Source: Alkalibacillus silvisoli (GTDB lineage: Bacteria; Bacillota; Bacilli; Bacillales; Alkalibacillaceae). Taken from it: a stretch of DNA of 64,000 nucleotides. The stretch is taken from contig NZ_BAAACZ010000005.1 of assembly GCF_039521975.1 (NCBI RefSeq), forward strand, positions 62,001 to 126,000. Reading direction: 5' to 3'. This document shows, piece by piece, positions 1 through 8,042 of the stretch (position 1 is the stretch's first letter; every line of letters begins with the position of its first letter). A model generated the notes under the pieces. It made no database searches, had not been told where the DNA came from, and worked only from the letters and a program-made list of their open reading frames with translations. The position numbers and the translations under genes were made by a program.

Positions 1-476
1 CTCAAGATAAAACCACACAGGTAAAAATGAAAGATAACATTGAAAATACAGAATTTTTCATGATGGCAACAATCGATGCAACATTAGCCGCTCAAAACAT
101 AGCAATTGCTAGTGAATCATTAGGTCTAGGGATCTGTTACTTAGGAAGCTTACGCAATAACATTAATCGTGTAAACGAACTTTTAGACCTACCACAATAT
201 GTTATTCCGCTTTTCGGAATGGCAGTCGGTGTTCCAGATGAACAACCAGATGTGAAGCCACGGTTCAACTTTGATGCAATTTATCATGAGAATAGCTATC
301 AATTCGAGAACCAGCACGTCGTAGCATTTGATGACACGACAGAGCGTTACTATGAAGAACGTTCATTTAATACGAAGGCTGATTCATGGAGTGAGCAAAT
401 CGGCCGAAAATTATCAAATCCGATGAGAATGGACGTCACTGATTTCGTAAAGAAAAAAGGATTAAATAAAAGATAA
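1..476 (+). CDS. NADPH-dependent FMN oxidoreductase (NfrA/NfsA-type nitroreductase), 3' part
   Basis: C-terminal part of a flavin-dependent nitroreductase/flavin reductase. The reading frame is open to the left window edge (codons run from base 3), so the gene starts outside the window. The visible ~158 residues are roughly the last two thirds of a ~250-residue family member. The stretch with AAQNIAIASESLGLGICYLG is the conserved nitroreductase region that helps form the FMN pocket. The segment PLFGMAVGVPDE and the Arg/Lys-rich C-terminus are typical of the NfsA/NfrA branch. Such enzymes reduce nitro compounds, quinones or free flavin with NADPH in the cytoplasm. A strong terminator follows directly. 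Confidence 0.85.
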   Translation, partial: QDKTTQVKMKDNIENTEFFMMATIDATLAAQNIAIASESLGLGICYLGSLRNNINRVNELLDLPQYVIPLFGMAVGVPDEQPDVKPRFNFDAIYHENSYQFENQHVVAFDDTTERYYEERSFNTKADSWSEQIGRKLSNPMRMDVTDFVKKKGLNKR

Positions 477-506
477 AACGGATTAGAAGACTCTAATCCG
501 TTTTTC
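476..506 (+). terminator. Intrinsic terminator of the nitroreductase gene
   Basis: An 11-bp perfect stem (AAACGGATTAG paired with CTAATCCGTTT), a 6-nt loop and a T run. It overlaps the stop codon region and lies between convergent genes, so it may serve both strands. Confidence 0.85.
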
Positions 507-527
507 ATTAACAACTATACGAGTATA

Positions 528-2156
528 TTACTCAGAATCACCTTTTCCCTTTTTACGCTTTCTTCTTAAGCGAATCTTCTCCCTGATTTTCTTGTAATCC
601 AATATAATCGTCTTTGGTTCATATTGATCATCAGCGATTAAATCTCCAGTTGTCGTTTTCATAAAGGACCACGCAATCAAAAACATAATGAAAATTAATG
701 GGAATCCACCAATAATACTCGCGGTTTGGAGCGTCTCAAGCCCTCCTAAATACATTAAAGCCAGTGGTAGTAAACATAATGTAAACGCCCAAAACATTCG
801 ATTCCATCTTAACGGCTCTTGATCTTCAACTTTCTTCTGTGTTACTGAAGCTAAAATGTATGAGCTTGAATCAAATGTCGTAGCTAAAAATACGATTGAT
901 AAGAAAACAAAGATCGCAACCATTACACTTGAAAAAGGTAATTGATTAATAATCATAATGATTGCTGCTGGTGCTCCTTGATCATTAAGTACTTCAATGA
1001 CATCAAAAGTCCCGCTTAATTGTAAATATAAACCGAAGTTACCCATAATTCCGAAAAATAACACGCAACCGATCGATCCGTAAATCATCGTTCCAGCAAT
1101 CACTTGCCTGATCGTACGTCCTCTCGATATTCTTGCAATAAACAGACCTACAAATGGTGCATAAACAAGCCACCAAGCCCAATAGAATATTGTCCACGCC
1201 TCTGGGAATCCAGTTGGGTCATTTTCTAGTACAACAGCAAATGGCTCTGTCCATGTACTCATTCTAAAGAAGTTATCTAAAATTAGACCAATACTATTTG
1301 TTGTTGTTTCAGCAATAAATAAAGTGGGTCCTGTGACAAATACAAAAATAAGTAAAAAGATCGATAAGCCCAAATTCAGATTACTAAGACGCTTAATACC
1401 TTCTTTTAGACCTACAAATGCACTAACTGCAAATATTGCTGTTACAACTAACAAGACGACTGTTCTTAACACCATGTTATCTTCAAGTCCTGTTAATTCT
1501 GTAACCCCCCGTGAAATGAGTGGTGTACCAAGTGCTAAAGTCGTCCCGGCACCACCAATTAATCCAAAAATAAATAACACATCAATCATTTTCCCGAGAA
1601 ATGTATCAGACCACCCTTTTAATAATGGTCTTAACGTTTCACTTATTTTAATAATCGGCGTTTTTCTTACGTAGAAGAAATAGGCCATCGGAAGTGCTGG
1701 TAAAGCATAAATTGCCCAAGCAATAGGCCCCCAATGGAAAATGCCATAAGTAGATGCCCATTGGATTGTTTCTAGTTGTTGGTCGGTTGGGCTCAAGCCA
1801 AACGGAGGGCCTTGGTAATAATACGCCCACTCAATTGTACCCCAATAAAGAATACTTGAACCAATCCCTGCACTAAATAACATCCCTGCCCATGCAGGTG
1901 TACTAAATTCAGGCTTTTCATCTTCTTCTCCGAGCTTAACTTGTCCATTTTGACTGAATGCAACATATATTAAAAAGAGAAAGATTGCTAATCCCATTAA
2001 TAAATATAAAAAACCAAATGTATCAGACATAAAAGCATTAACATCAGCAATCACCTCAGCACCGGCTTCTGGAAATAGAACGAGCGGAATGACAACTGAT
2101 AAAATAACGACAAACGAAATAATAAATGTCGGCCAATCTATTAATTTTCTACCCAT
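528..2156 (-). CDS. BCCT-family betaine/choline/carnitine transporter
   Basis: Sodium- or proton-coupled uptake of a quaternary-ammonium compatible solute across the cell membrane. The 542-residue length and about 12 hydrophobic segments fit the BetT/OpuD/CaiT family. The family signature is present in EAWTIFYWAWWLVYAPF, followed by ARISRGRTIRQ. A GxG-rich GGAGTT segment in the middle resembles the betaine-type substrate/sodium region. The C-terminus is basic (RKRKKGKG), as in osmoregulated members. An RBS (GGAGAC) lies just before the ATG. The substrate (glycine betaine, choline or carnitine) cannot be settled from sequence alone. It stands alone between two terminators, which fits an independently osmoregulated gene. 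Confidence 0.9.
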   Translation of the reverse strand: MGRKLIDWPTFIISFVVILSVVIPLVLFPEAGAEVIADVNAFMSDTFGFLYLLMGLAIFLFLIYVAFSQNGQVKLGEEDEKPEFSTPAWAGMLFSAGIGSSILYWGTIEWAYYYQGPPFGLSPTDQQLETIQWASTYGIFHWGPIAWAIYALPALPMAYFFYVRKTPIIKISETLRPLLKGWSDTFLGKMIDVLFIFGLIGGAGTTLALGTPLISRGVTELTGLEDNMVLRTVVLLVVTAIFAVSAFVGLKEGIKRLSNLNLGLSIFLLIFVFVTGPTLFIAETTTNSIGLILDNFFRMSTWTEPFAVVLENDPTGFPEAWTIFYWAWWLVYAPFVGLFIARISRGRTIRQVIAGTMIYGSIGCVLFFGIMGNFGLYLQLSGTFDVIEVLNDQGAPAAIIMIINQLPFSSVMVAIFVFLSIVFLATTFDSSSYILASVTQKKVEDQEPLRWNRMFWAFTLCLLPLALMYLGGLETLQTASIIGGFPLIFIMFLIAWSFMKTTTGDLIADDQYEPKTIILDYKKIREKIRLRRKRKKGKGDSE

Positions 2157-2262
2157 ATTTAAGTCTCCTCTTTGTTGTTGTAATACTTAGGTTGGTTAAA
2201 ATGGGTTATTTTATTAAGGATTTTGAGTAGTATTAATGAGATTGACTGGTCGTTATTAAATT

Positions 2263-2298
2263 TAAAAAGAGACACTTATTCGATTAAGTGCCTCTTTT
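2263..2298 (-). terminator. Terminator of the penicillin-acylase-family gene
   Basis: On the minus strand, AAAGAGGCACTTA pairs with TAAGTGTCTCTTT (one wobble) and a T run follows, just past the stop at 2309. Confidence 0.85.
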
Positions 2299-2308
2299 AA
2301 CCCTTTTA

Positions 2309-4735
2309 TTATTCAGCTTTTAACCTTAACTTTTCACCGGTGTATTCGTCCATTCTCGTTTCGTGATAAATTCCTTCAACCCAACCTTCAATCTGATGAT
2401 CATACCACTTACTCCGGTAATGCCCTACTTGACCTGGACCAACAATATGGTAAGCTGATTGCGCATCAGACATATCGGTTACAAACCGCCAACTTGCACC
2501 ATGATTAACAATCCCATCATCACCAAATGATGCAGCCATAACCGTTACATTGCTGCCATCAACAGGAACTGCACCTTCGCTATTAAAGAACCGGTCTAAA
2601 AAGGCAGTACTTGATAATGGATGGGCGAAATAAACCCGGTGATAATCCCCCCAATTCCACTCCTCTATATTTGCACCTTGCATTTCAACAATATCATTGA
2701 CCGCATTCGTAAACGCTTCACTGACGACATAATCCAACCCACCACTTCTCTCAATCCAATTCATCTCTTCACCACTATAAGCACTTTGAATTAGGTGATC
2801 GACATTTTGGCCACTCCCTTTAAACATCGACATCAACTCTTCAGGAATTTCTTCTAAAAAGAGTTCATCTTCAATAAAGCTAATCAACCGGTGAAAGACT
2901 AACGGAGCTGCCAATTCACGATGATCATAGTAATTCCAATCTTTTAAAATATCTAATGCTTCTACTTCAAGCTCAGACAATTCAAGTCCTTCTAATAGAT
3001 CAACAAAAATCGGTACAAACTCTCTTGCTTGTAAGTTTTTCGCATCCATTTGAAGATCTTTCATATCCTCAGCCGTTAAATCATCTCTCTCTTCTAAAAA
3101 TTCATGAATACGAGTGTACCGGTATGGTTGTGCCCAAATATTACTAATATGATATGGATAAACATCAGAGATCACACGATTATTCGCTGTTGCGATAAAC
3201 CCTTTATCAGGATTCACAACTTTTGGTAACTCTTCATAAGGAATATATTCATCTAAGGCAAATTCTGAATCCCAACCAGGCATTGGTAGTAACGCATCAT
3301 CTGGATGGTCATAAATCGGCACACGCCCATTTGCTTTATACGCAATCGTCCCATCGCTTCCGGCAAAGACAAAGTTTTGAGCAGGGGCATGGAAATCTTC
3401 TAAAGCTTCCTCAAACTCTTCCCAATTCGTAGCACGATTCATTTGTAACACAGCAGACAGCTCTTTTGTAGCTTCTAATGCCGTCCAACGTAAGGATAAA
3501 ACAGATTCATTCAAATGCTCATCGACATCCTCTGCAAATTCAGATACAACTGGACCATTAACCGTTTCAATTACTTCATATTCAACTGGGTCTTCTCCAT
3601 CGACATAAATCGTTTCATCTATAATATCCGCTTCATACCATTCATCATCATATAAGAATTCATAAGGGTTGTTCTCATGCCTTCTTTCAATATATAGCTG
3701 TTGAACATCTGGACCTACATTTGTAACACCCCAAGCAATTTGTTCATTGTGACCTAATATAACACCAGGAATACCAGCGAAAATAACACCCGAAACATTA
3801 TAATTAGGTGAATCTAAATGGACTTGATACCAAATCGATGGTGTTGCTAAACCTAAGTGAGGATCATCCGCTAATAATGGCTCTCCAGATTCTGTTTTAC
3901 TTCCGTCTACTACCCAATTGTTACTACCATTAAATGGATGAGGTATTGTTGCTTTAGATAAACTTGAGGTGATCTCAACATACTCCTCATCAGCTATGTT
4001 TGATAATGCACGCTCAGGGTATGTTGGGAATAACTCAAATGCCTCTTCTTCAGGGAATGTGTGTAATAAGTAGTAGTTAAATGCTTGGCGTTCCCAATGG
4101 CCACCTAAATCAAAAGCCATATACTTACCAATAGTTAATGAATCAATAGGTGTCCATTCATCCATTTCACTCACACCCATTAACGTAAATTCAACTGGCA
4201 TACTTCCTTCTTCTTCAGCATGTGCAATAAAGGTATTGACCCCTGCAGCATAAGCCTCTAAAGCCATTAACTCTTCATCATTATATTCACCTAATGATTT
4301 TTCGGCTGCACGCCTTAACCCTAGTGTTCTAAAATACTTATCTTGATCTAACGCCATATCACCAACAACTTCACTTAACTGACCAGACGCTTGTCTTCTT
4401 GACATTTCCATTTGAAACAAACGGTCTTGTGCTGTAGCAAAACCTTGTGCAAAGAAAAGATCCTCATCGGTTTCTGCCTCAATATGAGGAACTCCATTTT
4501 CATCTCGCGTGATCAACACTTCATCTTCTAGACCTTCAAACGCTAATCCCTCTATTACTTCTTCAGTATAACTTCCTACTTCTATAGATCCTTCTGTCTG
4601 AGGTAATGACTGATCAATATAAGCATTAACAAACAACAGTGAAACAACAGCGATTATAACTAATATGACTAGTGCGATTAAACTCCATTTAACACTCTTA
4701 CGCATCTTACGTTTAGATCGAACTGCGTCTCCCAT
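2309..4735 (-). CDS. Penicillin acylase family protein (Ntn-hydrolase), membrane-anchored
   Basis: An 808-residue N-terminal-nucleophile hydrolase of the penicillin/cephalosporin/AHL acylase family, which cleaves amide bonds. A basic N-terminus followed by one hydrophobic segment (about residues 15-35) indicates a signal anchor. The precursor would be cut autocatalytically before Ser271 in GSNNWVV, making that Ser the beta-chain N-terminal nucleophile. Other family landmarks follow, such as DDPHLGL, WGVTNVGPD and the C-terminal HGASWRFVTDM and GPGQVGHYRSKWYDHQ blocks. RBS GGGAGG precedes the ATG closely. The natural substrate is unknown: quorum-sensing lactones, phenylacetylated compounds or cell-envelope amides are all possible. 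The gene is monocistronic and ends at a terminator. Confidence 0.9.
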   Translation of the reverse strand: MGDAVRSKRKMRKSVKWSLIALVILVIIAVVSLLFVNAYIDQSLPQTEGSIEVGSYTEEVIEGLAFEGLEDEVLITRDENGVPHIEAETDEDLFFAQGFATAQDRLFQMEMSRRQASGQLSEVVGDMALDQDKYFRTLGLRRAAEKSLGEYNDEELMALEAYAAGVNTFIAHAEEEGSMPVEFTLMGVSEMDEWTPIDSLTIGKYMAFDLGGHWERQAFNYYLLHTFPEEEAFELFPTYPERALSNIADEEYVEITSSLSKATIPHPFNGSNNWVVDGSKTESGEPLLADDPHLGLATPSIWYQVHLDSPNYNVSGVIFAGIPGVILGHNEQIAWGVTNVGPDVQQLYIERRHENNPYEFLYDDEWYEADIIDETIYVDGEDPVEYEVIETVNGPVVSEFAEDVDEHLNESVLSLRWTALEATKELSAVLQMNRATNWEEFEEALEDFHAPAQNFVFAGSDGTIAYKANGRVPIYDHPDDALLPMPGWDSEFALDEYIPYEELPKVVNPDKGFIATANNRVISDVYPYHISNIWAQPYRYTRIHEFLEERDDLTAEDMKDLQMDAKNLQAREFVPIFVDLLEGLELSELEVEALDILKDWNYYDHRELAAPLVFHRLISFIEDELFLEEIPEELMSMFKGSGQNVDHLIQSAYSGEEMNWIERSGGLDYVVSEAFTNAVNDIVEMQGANIEEWNWGDYHRVYFAHPLSSTAFLDRFFNSEGAVPVDGSNVTVMAASFGDDGIVNHGASWRFVTDMSDAQSAYHIVGPGQVGHYRSKWYDHQIEGWVEGIYHETRMDEYTGEKLRLKAE

Positions 4736-4814
4736 AGAACCTCCCCCTTTATATTATTATAATAATATAAAAATTCAAAAATTTTAACACTTCTATGTAC
4801 TTTTCAACTTTTAA

Positions 4815-4844
4815 TTTACTAAACGGTTAAACAAGCCTTATAAT
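4815..4844 (+). promoter_or_regulatory. Probable sigma-A promoter for the 4876 gene
   Basis: A TTTACT -35-like box (4815-4820), an 18-bp spacer and a perfect TATAAT (4839-4844) lie 31 bp before the ATG, in the gap between divergent genes. This is read from sequence only. Confidence 0.5.
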
Positions 4845-4875
4845 ATACATTGGATTAAATGAACGAGGTGAACAT

Positions 4876-5529
4876 ATGGACCCGAAGAAAAAAGCATTAA
4901 TAGCAGGTTTAATCATTGTTTTCTTTCTGTTAATAGGCATCATCTATTTATCTTACTTAGGGCTAGCAGAAGACCCTGAGAGTGTAGATGAGGTTAAAGT
5001 AAACGCAGAACAATATTTAGAGGATCATTTTGATCAAAAGACTGAAGTTGTCGATACTTTACTCGATTCCACTGGAGTCTATGAACAATTCCGGTATGCC
5101 GCCATTGTTGAACTTGAGGAACATGATGATTTTAGAATGCTCGTATATAAACATAACCAATATGAAGAATACATGGATAGTTATGTAGCTGAAATGTGGG
5201 AGCATGAACTTGAAGAATTTCTAATACCCGAACTAAAGAAGCGATTTGGAGATGATGCGATTCATGAAATCTGGACTACGTATCCGAAAGATGTCGGCTA
5301 TCAATTAGAGATTAGCCCTCATGATGTCCCTTCATTACAAGGACAATCAGCTCACCCTGTTGTTCGCATCACACTAGATCGTGGCCATGAAGAGGGTGAT
5401 GAGGAATACTTAGATGAAATTATTCAATTGATCCAAACAGAACTAGATATTCCTAGTGGTAATGTTACTCTAAGTTTTAACGATGATGCGTTAATTTTTA
5501 GTGATCGTAACATTAGAGAGGAATTTTAA
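4876..5529 (+). CDS. Membrane-anchored protein of unknown function
   Basis: 217 residues. Residues 1-8 are Lys-rich and are followed by one transmembrane segment (about 9-30, AGLIIVFFLLIGIIYLSYLG). The rest is an acidic extracytoplasmic domain with no motif I recognise. The anchor-plus-soluble layout resembles the small DUF1433/lipoprotein-like sensors of Bacillaceae, but I cannot assign it. The start is supported by GAGGTG 7 nt before the ATG and by a TATAAT promoter upstream. It is monocistronic, with a terminator behind it. Confidence 0.75.
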   Translation: MDPKKKALIAGLIIVFFLLIGIIYLSYLGLAEDPESVDEVKVNAEQYLEDHFDQKTEVVDTLLDSTGVYEQFRYAAIVELEEHDDFRMLVYKHNQYEEYMDSYVAEMWEHELEEFLIPELKKRFGDDAIHEIWTTYPKDVGYQLEISPHDVPSLQGQSAHPVVRITLDRGHEEGDEEYLDEIIQLIQTELDIPSGNVTLSFNDDALIFSDRNIREEF

Positions 5530-5558
5530 GGTTAGAACAAAATGATTCATCACAATAT

Positions 5559-5601
5559 AAAATCCGAACGATTCATCATAAATGAACGCGTTCGGATTTT
5601 T
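5559..5601 (+). terminator. Terminator of the 4876 gene
   Basis: AATCCGAACG pairs with CGTTCGGATT around a ~18-nt loop that itself contains a short ATTCAT/ATGAAT stem. TTTTTG follows. Confidence 0.8.
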
Positions 5602-5689
5602 GCGTTTCGATCGTCTAACACCAAGTAATAATATCTTAACAACTCTACACCCTTTTATTTTGGCTCTACAATATTTGTTGGGGTAGAGA

Positions 5690-5942
5690 CACAATTCAGA
5701 GTGAGGTTTTGGATGGCGGCCGTTGGCGTCAGGTGTTCCGCTTACGGTGGATGCTTGCACCCAAAGGGCACAAGTGCAACATCTGCTTAAACTTCCCTAC
5801 GGTCGTTTGTCGCAGTGTTTTCTTTGCCGGGGCACGGCTCGAGCCTCCTCGGCCTAAAAGCGTGGCCTGCGGGGTCTCGAGACGCGTGCTGTTCCCGCAG
5901 GCGTCACCACCTACGCTTCTCACCTGAGGCCAACTCAGCGGT
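5690..5942. repeat. GC-rich intergenic palindromic repeat element
   Basis: About 250 bp that is far richer in G and C than its surroundings, with several internal inverted repeats. TTGCAC...GTGCAA surrounds 5760-5780, and CCTGCGGG...CCCGCAGG (about 5868-5905) encloses a CTCGAGAC core that can also pair with GGCTCGAG near 5835. It has no credible reading frame; the 72- and 77-codon frames in it lack RBS and run through the palindromes. Part of it (TTAAACTTCCCTA then GCAGTGTTTTCT) recurs in a degraded copy at 7944-8036, so it belongs to a dispersed family. Related GC-rich elements are, from memory, common between genes in Bacillaceae. Confidence 0.6.
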
Positions 5943-5953
5943 TTGATAAGACA

Positions 5954-6024
5954 AAAAAGCACGCAAACTCCTTATTTGTTATCCTTGTTTTATACGACTA
6001 AAACAAAACAAAGGAGCTGCGTGC
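5954..6024. repeat. Nested inverted repeat before the ISL3 remnant
   Basis: GCACGCA plus ACTCCTT at the left pairs with AAGGAG plus TGCGTGC at the right. Inside it TTGTTTTA pairs with TAAAACAA. The right arm contains the RBS (AAGGAG, 6011-6016) of the truncated transposase, so folding would hide that RBS. This is a plausible translational brake or element-end structure. Confidence 0.55.
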
Positions 6025-6026
6025 AT

Positions 6027-6149
6027 ATGCATCATAACATGACTTTACCAGGATTGGAAAGCTTTCACGTCATTGAAACGCGAGACGAAAATGGCTATTA
6101 TCACATCTTCATAAATATAAGGATATACAAAGCCAAATGGCATAAATAA
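6027..6149 (+). pseudogene. ISL3-family transposase, N-terminal remnant
   Basis: Only about 40 codons. The start MHHNMTLPGLESFHVIE resembles the beginning of ISL3-family transposases, where M(T)LPGLEDV is followed by a beta-rich zinc-binding domain. The cysteine cluster and DDE domain are absent: the frame ends at TAA after IYKAKWHK. RBS AAGGAG sits 10 nt before the ATG. The rest of the element has been lost, and the sequence runs into what looks like an IS605-type right end. The assignment rests on a short match from memory. Confidence 0.5.
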
Positions 6150-6169
6150 GGAGTGCTCTTAACATTTGA

Positions 6170-6266
6170 CTTAGAACCTTTATTTAAGGCAGGAACTTCC
6201 CGAAGTAACGCTCATGGAGACGAAAGGTTACTTTCGTCGTGGAAGTGAGAAGTTCCCACTTCAAGC
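6170..6266 (+). mobile_element. Probable IS200/IS605-type right end (omega-RNA 3' region), no tnpB
   Basis: The segment AACGCTCATGGAGACGA, a hairpin AAAGGTTACTTTCGTCG, then GTGGAAGTGAGAAGTTCCCACTTCAAG resembles the sequence downstream of tnpB in IS605/IS1341-type elements, which becomes the guide-RNA scaffold. The tnpB copy at 45.1 kb is also followed by CCCCCACTTCAAT. No transposase or tnpB remains here, so this is a scar. This is pattern memory, not an alignment. Confidence 0.45.
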
Positions 6267-6271
6267 GTCAG

Positions 6272-6754
6272 CTAAGTGGTGAGTAGTTCACTTAAGTCAT
6301 CTTCAATTTTAAATGGTGTTGCTTGAGGTGGATAGCGTCTGATCACTTTTCCATCTTGATCAATTAAAAACTTGGTGAAATTCCATTTAATTTCGCCGCC
6401 TAAAAAGCCTTTTTTCTCACTAGTTAAAAATTCAAACAACTTACTTTGCTTCTCACCTTTAACATCAATTTTCTTAAACATTGGGAACGTTACACCATAA
6501 TTTAACTTACAAAAACTTTCGATTTCACCTTGATCGTTAAACTCTTGATTCATAAACTGATCACACGGAAAGCCAAGTATCTCAAATTCTTCATCTTGGT
6601 ATTTGTCATAAAGGTCTTGTAGCCCTTTAAATTGCGGCGTAAAGCCACACTTACTTGCTGTGTTAACAATAAGCAACACTTTCCCCTTATAATCAGCCAT
6701 AGATTGTAATTCGCCACCACTTCTTTCTACTTCAGTATCATAAATTGAACTCAA
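6272..6754 (-). CDS. Glutathione peroxidase family protein (thiol peroxidase)
   Basis: Cytoplasmic reduction of hydroperoxides. It is the bacterial Cys-type glutathione peroxidase: peroxidatic Cys36 is in NTASKCGFTPQFKGLQ, the resolving-region Cys is in FPCDQFMNQE, and the WNFTKFL block supplies the Trp-Asn of the catalytic tetrad. At ~160 residues it has the usual length. Start choice: the longer frame begins with ATG at 6760, only 2 nt from GGGAGG, which is too close. The TTG at 6754 lies 8 nt from GGGAGG and gives MSSIYDTEV, matching the family N-terminus. A 38-residue zinc-ribbon gene ends 19 bp upstream and probably shares the transcript. Confidence 0.9.
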   Translation of the reverse strand: MSSIYDTEVERSGGELQSMADYKGKVLLIVNTASKCGFTPQFKGLQDLYDKYQDEEFEILGFPCDQFMNQEFNDQGEIESFCKLNYGVTFPMFKKIDVKGEKQSKLFEFLTSEKKGFLGGEIKWNFTKFLIDQDGKVIRRYPPQATPFKIEDDLSELLTT

Positions 6755-6773
6755 TAACATGACCTCCCCTTCT

Positions 6774-6890
6774 TTATATAGAGCACTTATGACATAACAA
6801 TTTTCCGTCTATGTAATCACCGTTTAGAAATCCACTTTCACAATAAACGTGATCACCACATTTACTACAATACCCAACTAATTCTTTCAT
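6774..6890 (-). CDS. Small zinc-ribbon protein (38 aa)
   Basis: A short frame beginning MKELVGYCSKCGDHVYC and ending LLCHKCSI. Two CxxC knuckles (YCSKCG and LCHKC) about 22 residues apart, with an extra Cys-His pair in between, suggest one bound zinc. It ends 19 bp before the glutathione peroxidase start and reads in the same direction, so the two are likely co-transcribed. The RBS is weak (GTGGG region). The coding claim rests on the well-formed CxxC...CxxC pattern and the tight placement. Confidence 0.6.
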   Translation of the reverse strand: MKELVGYCSKCGDHVYCESGFLNGDYIDGKLLCHKCSI

Positions 6891-7061
6891 TCAAACCCAC
6901 TTTCTAGTACAAAATATCTAATAAACTACTTATAACAAATTTATATTAATAAGGCTACCAATAGGCAAAAATTAGTGGTTATTTGTCAAAATTCGTGTTT
7001 TTCAAACAGGGTATAATCCTTTATAATTAGTAGTTAGAATACAATCAGGCAGGTGAAATAA

Positions 7062-7205
7062 ATGAGTCTGAAGTCGAGCATTTATAAATTCCTTAGAATT
7101 TGGAATGATGTTGATGCAGTACGTAAGGGGCGTGTTGGACGTCGTGCCGGGCGCCGAGTAGCAGGTCGTGCAACAGGGAAAGCTTTTCGTAAATTGTTTA
7201 AATAA
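7062..7205 (+). CDS. Small basic protein of unknown function (47 aa)
   Basis: Begins MSLKSSIYKFLRIWNDVDAVR and continues with a strongly Arg/Gly/Lys-rich half (GRVGRRAGRRVAGRATGKAF), ending RKLFK. RBS AGGTG lies before the ATG, TATAAT-like boxes lie further upstream, and a strong terminator follows the stop immediately. These make it a real transcription unit despite its size. The basic half suggests binding to RNA, DNA or membrane phospholipid. I recall similar ~47-residue proteins in other Bacillaceae but no function. Confidence 0.7.
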   Translation: MSLKSSIYKFLRIWNDVDAVRKGRVGRRAGRRVAGRATGKAFRKLFK

Positions 7206-7241
7206 AGACTTGGACCATTAAAATCCAAGTCTTTATTCTTC
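7202..7241 (+). terminator. Terminator of the 47-aa basic protein gene
   Basis: AAAGACTTGGA pairs perfectly with TCCAAGTCTTT around a 9-nt loop and is followed by a T-rich stretch. It is also placed to end the convergent 7233-7807 gene. Confidence 0.85.
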
Positions 7242-7807
7242 ATCTTCAGCATTAATTTTAACTAACTTTAAATCTATATCTTCTTGCTCTTTTATTCGAC
7301 TCCCAGTAACAAATTCGTTAAATAATTGCTGTATATCTTCCGCATCACCACTCCCGTGTAACTCTCCATTAATATATAATTCGAATAATGAAAGTTCTCG
7401 CTTAGATTCAGCTACTTCTGTATTAAGGTTACACGCCTTGCATTTTTTATACAGGTTAGAATCGCTTTCCTCTTCCCAATCACCTTGATTTAAGTAATAA
7501 CAATAACCGTTTTCATCTTGGTCTTGTTCAAAGTTTATACTCCAAAACGGACATGTACCATTGTCATCATAACAATTTAGACCTTGAGGAATGAAACGTT
7601 CAGGATGTAACTGCTTCTTTTCATAATCAAATGCTTCTTTAATTTCATCTTCTGTTAAATAGTCAAAATCTCGTATTACAACATCTAAGCTACCGTATTG
7701 GTATAAATGTCTCGGTTCGACATTAGTGCTTTTACATACACCTTTTCCTTACCATAAAGCTCTTTTTTCCTCTCTAAATACTCATATTTATGTATGAAAT
7801 CTCTCAA
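7233..7807 (-). pseudogene. Frameshifted gene of unknown function (would encode ~191 aa)
   Basis: Reads from TTG at 7807, 8 nt after a perfect GGAGGG (7816-7821 on the plus strand), as MRDFIHKYEYLERKKELYGK, then shifts frame at an A run (plus-strand TTTT at 7730-7733). One extra A would restore GKEKVYVKSTNVEPRHLYQYG and an open frame to the stop at 7233-7235. Total length 575 is one short of a multiple of three, as expected. The downstream part contains several cysteines (LNCYDDNGTCPFW, GYCYYLN, KKCKACN), possibly metal-binding. I do not recognise the family. It is either a true lesion, a phase-variable homopolymer or a sequencing error. Confidence 0.65.
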
Positions 7808-7943
7808 ACGAAAATCCCTCCAGCACACAATGTATATTCAAAATCTTCTATCTATTATACTATTATAATTAGAACTAAATGTACAATTTCATCTTCAGAA
7901 AAAGTCCGTTGGTATGAATCGAATTTTTCTTTCGTCTTTCGTT

Positions 7944-8036
7944 AGGGGGTGCAAATTTAGCATTTGTTTAAACTTCCCTAAGGTGAAAGGTGATTTGCTG
8001 CAGTGTTTTCTCCTTTAGAGCGCGGTTGACTAAAGC
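7944..8036. repeat. Degraded copy of the 5.7-kb intergenic repeat
   Basis: Shares GCAAAT/C...TTAAACTTCCCTA, GGT and TTTGCTGCAGTGTTTTCT with the element at 5690-5942, in the same order and spacing, but without its GC-rich right half. Confidence 0.5.
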
Positions 8037-8042
8037 CAAAAC

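Noticed and set aside
1324..1674. 116-codon plus-strand frame within the BCCT gene
   Set aside because: Complete overlap with a well-supported membrane carrier gene on the other strand.
5709..5962. Overlapping 72- and 77-codon frames on both strands
   Set aside because: Both run through the GC-rich palindromic repeat, which explains the open frames by base composition.
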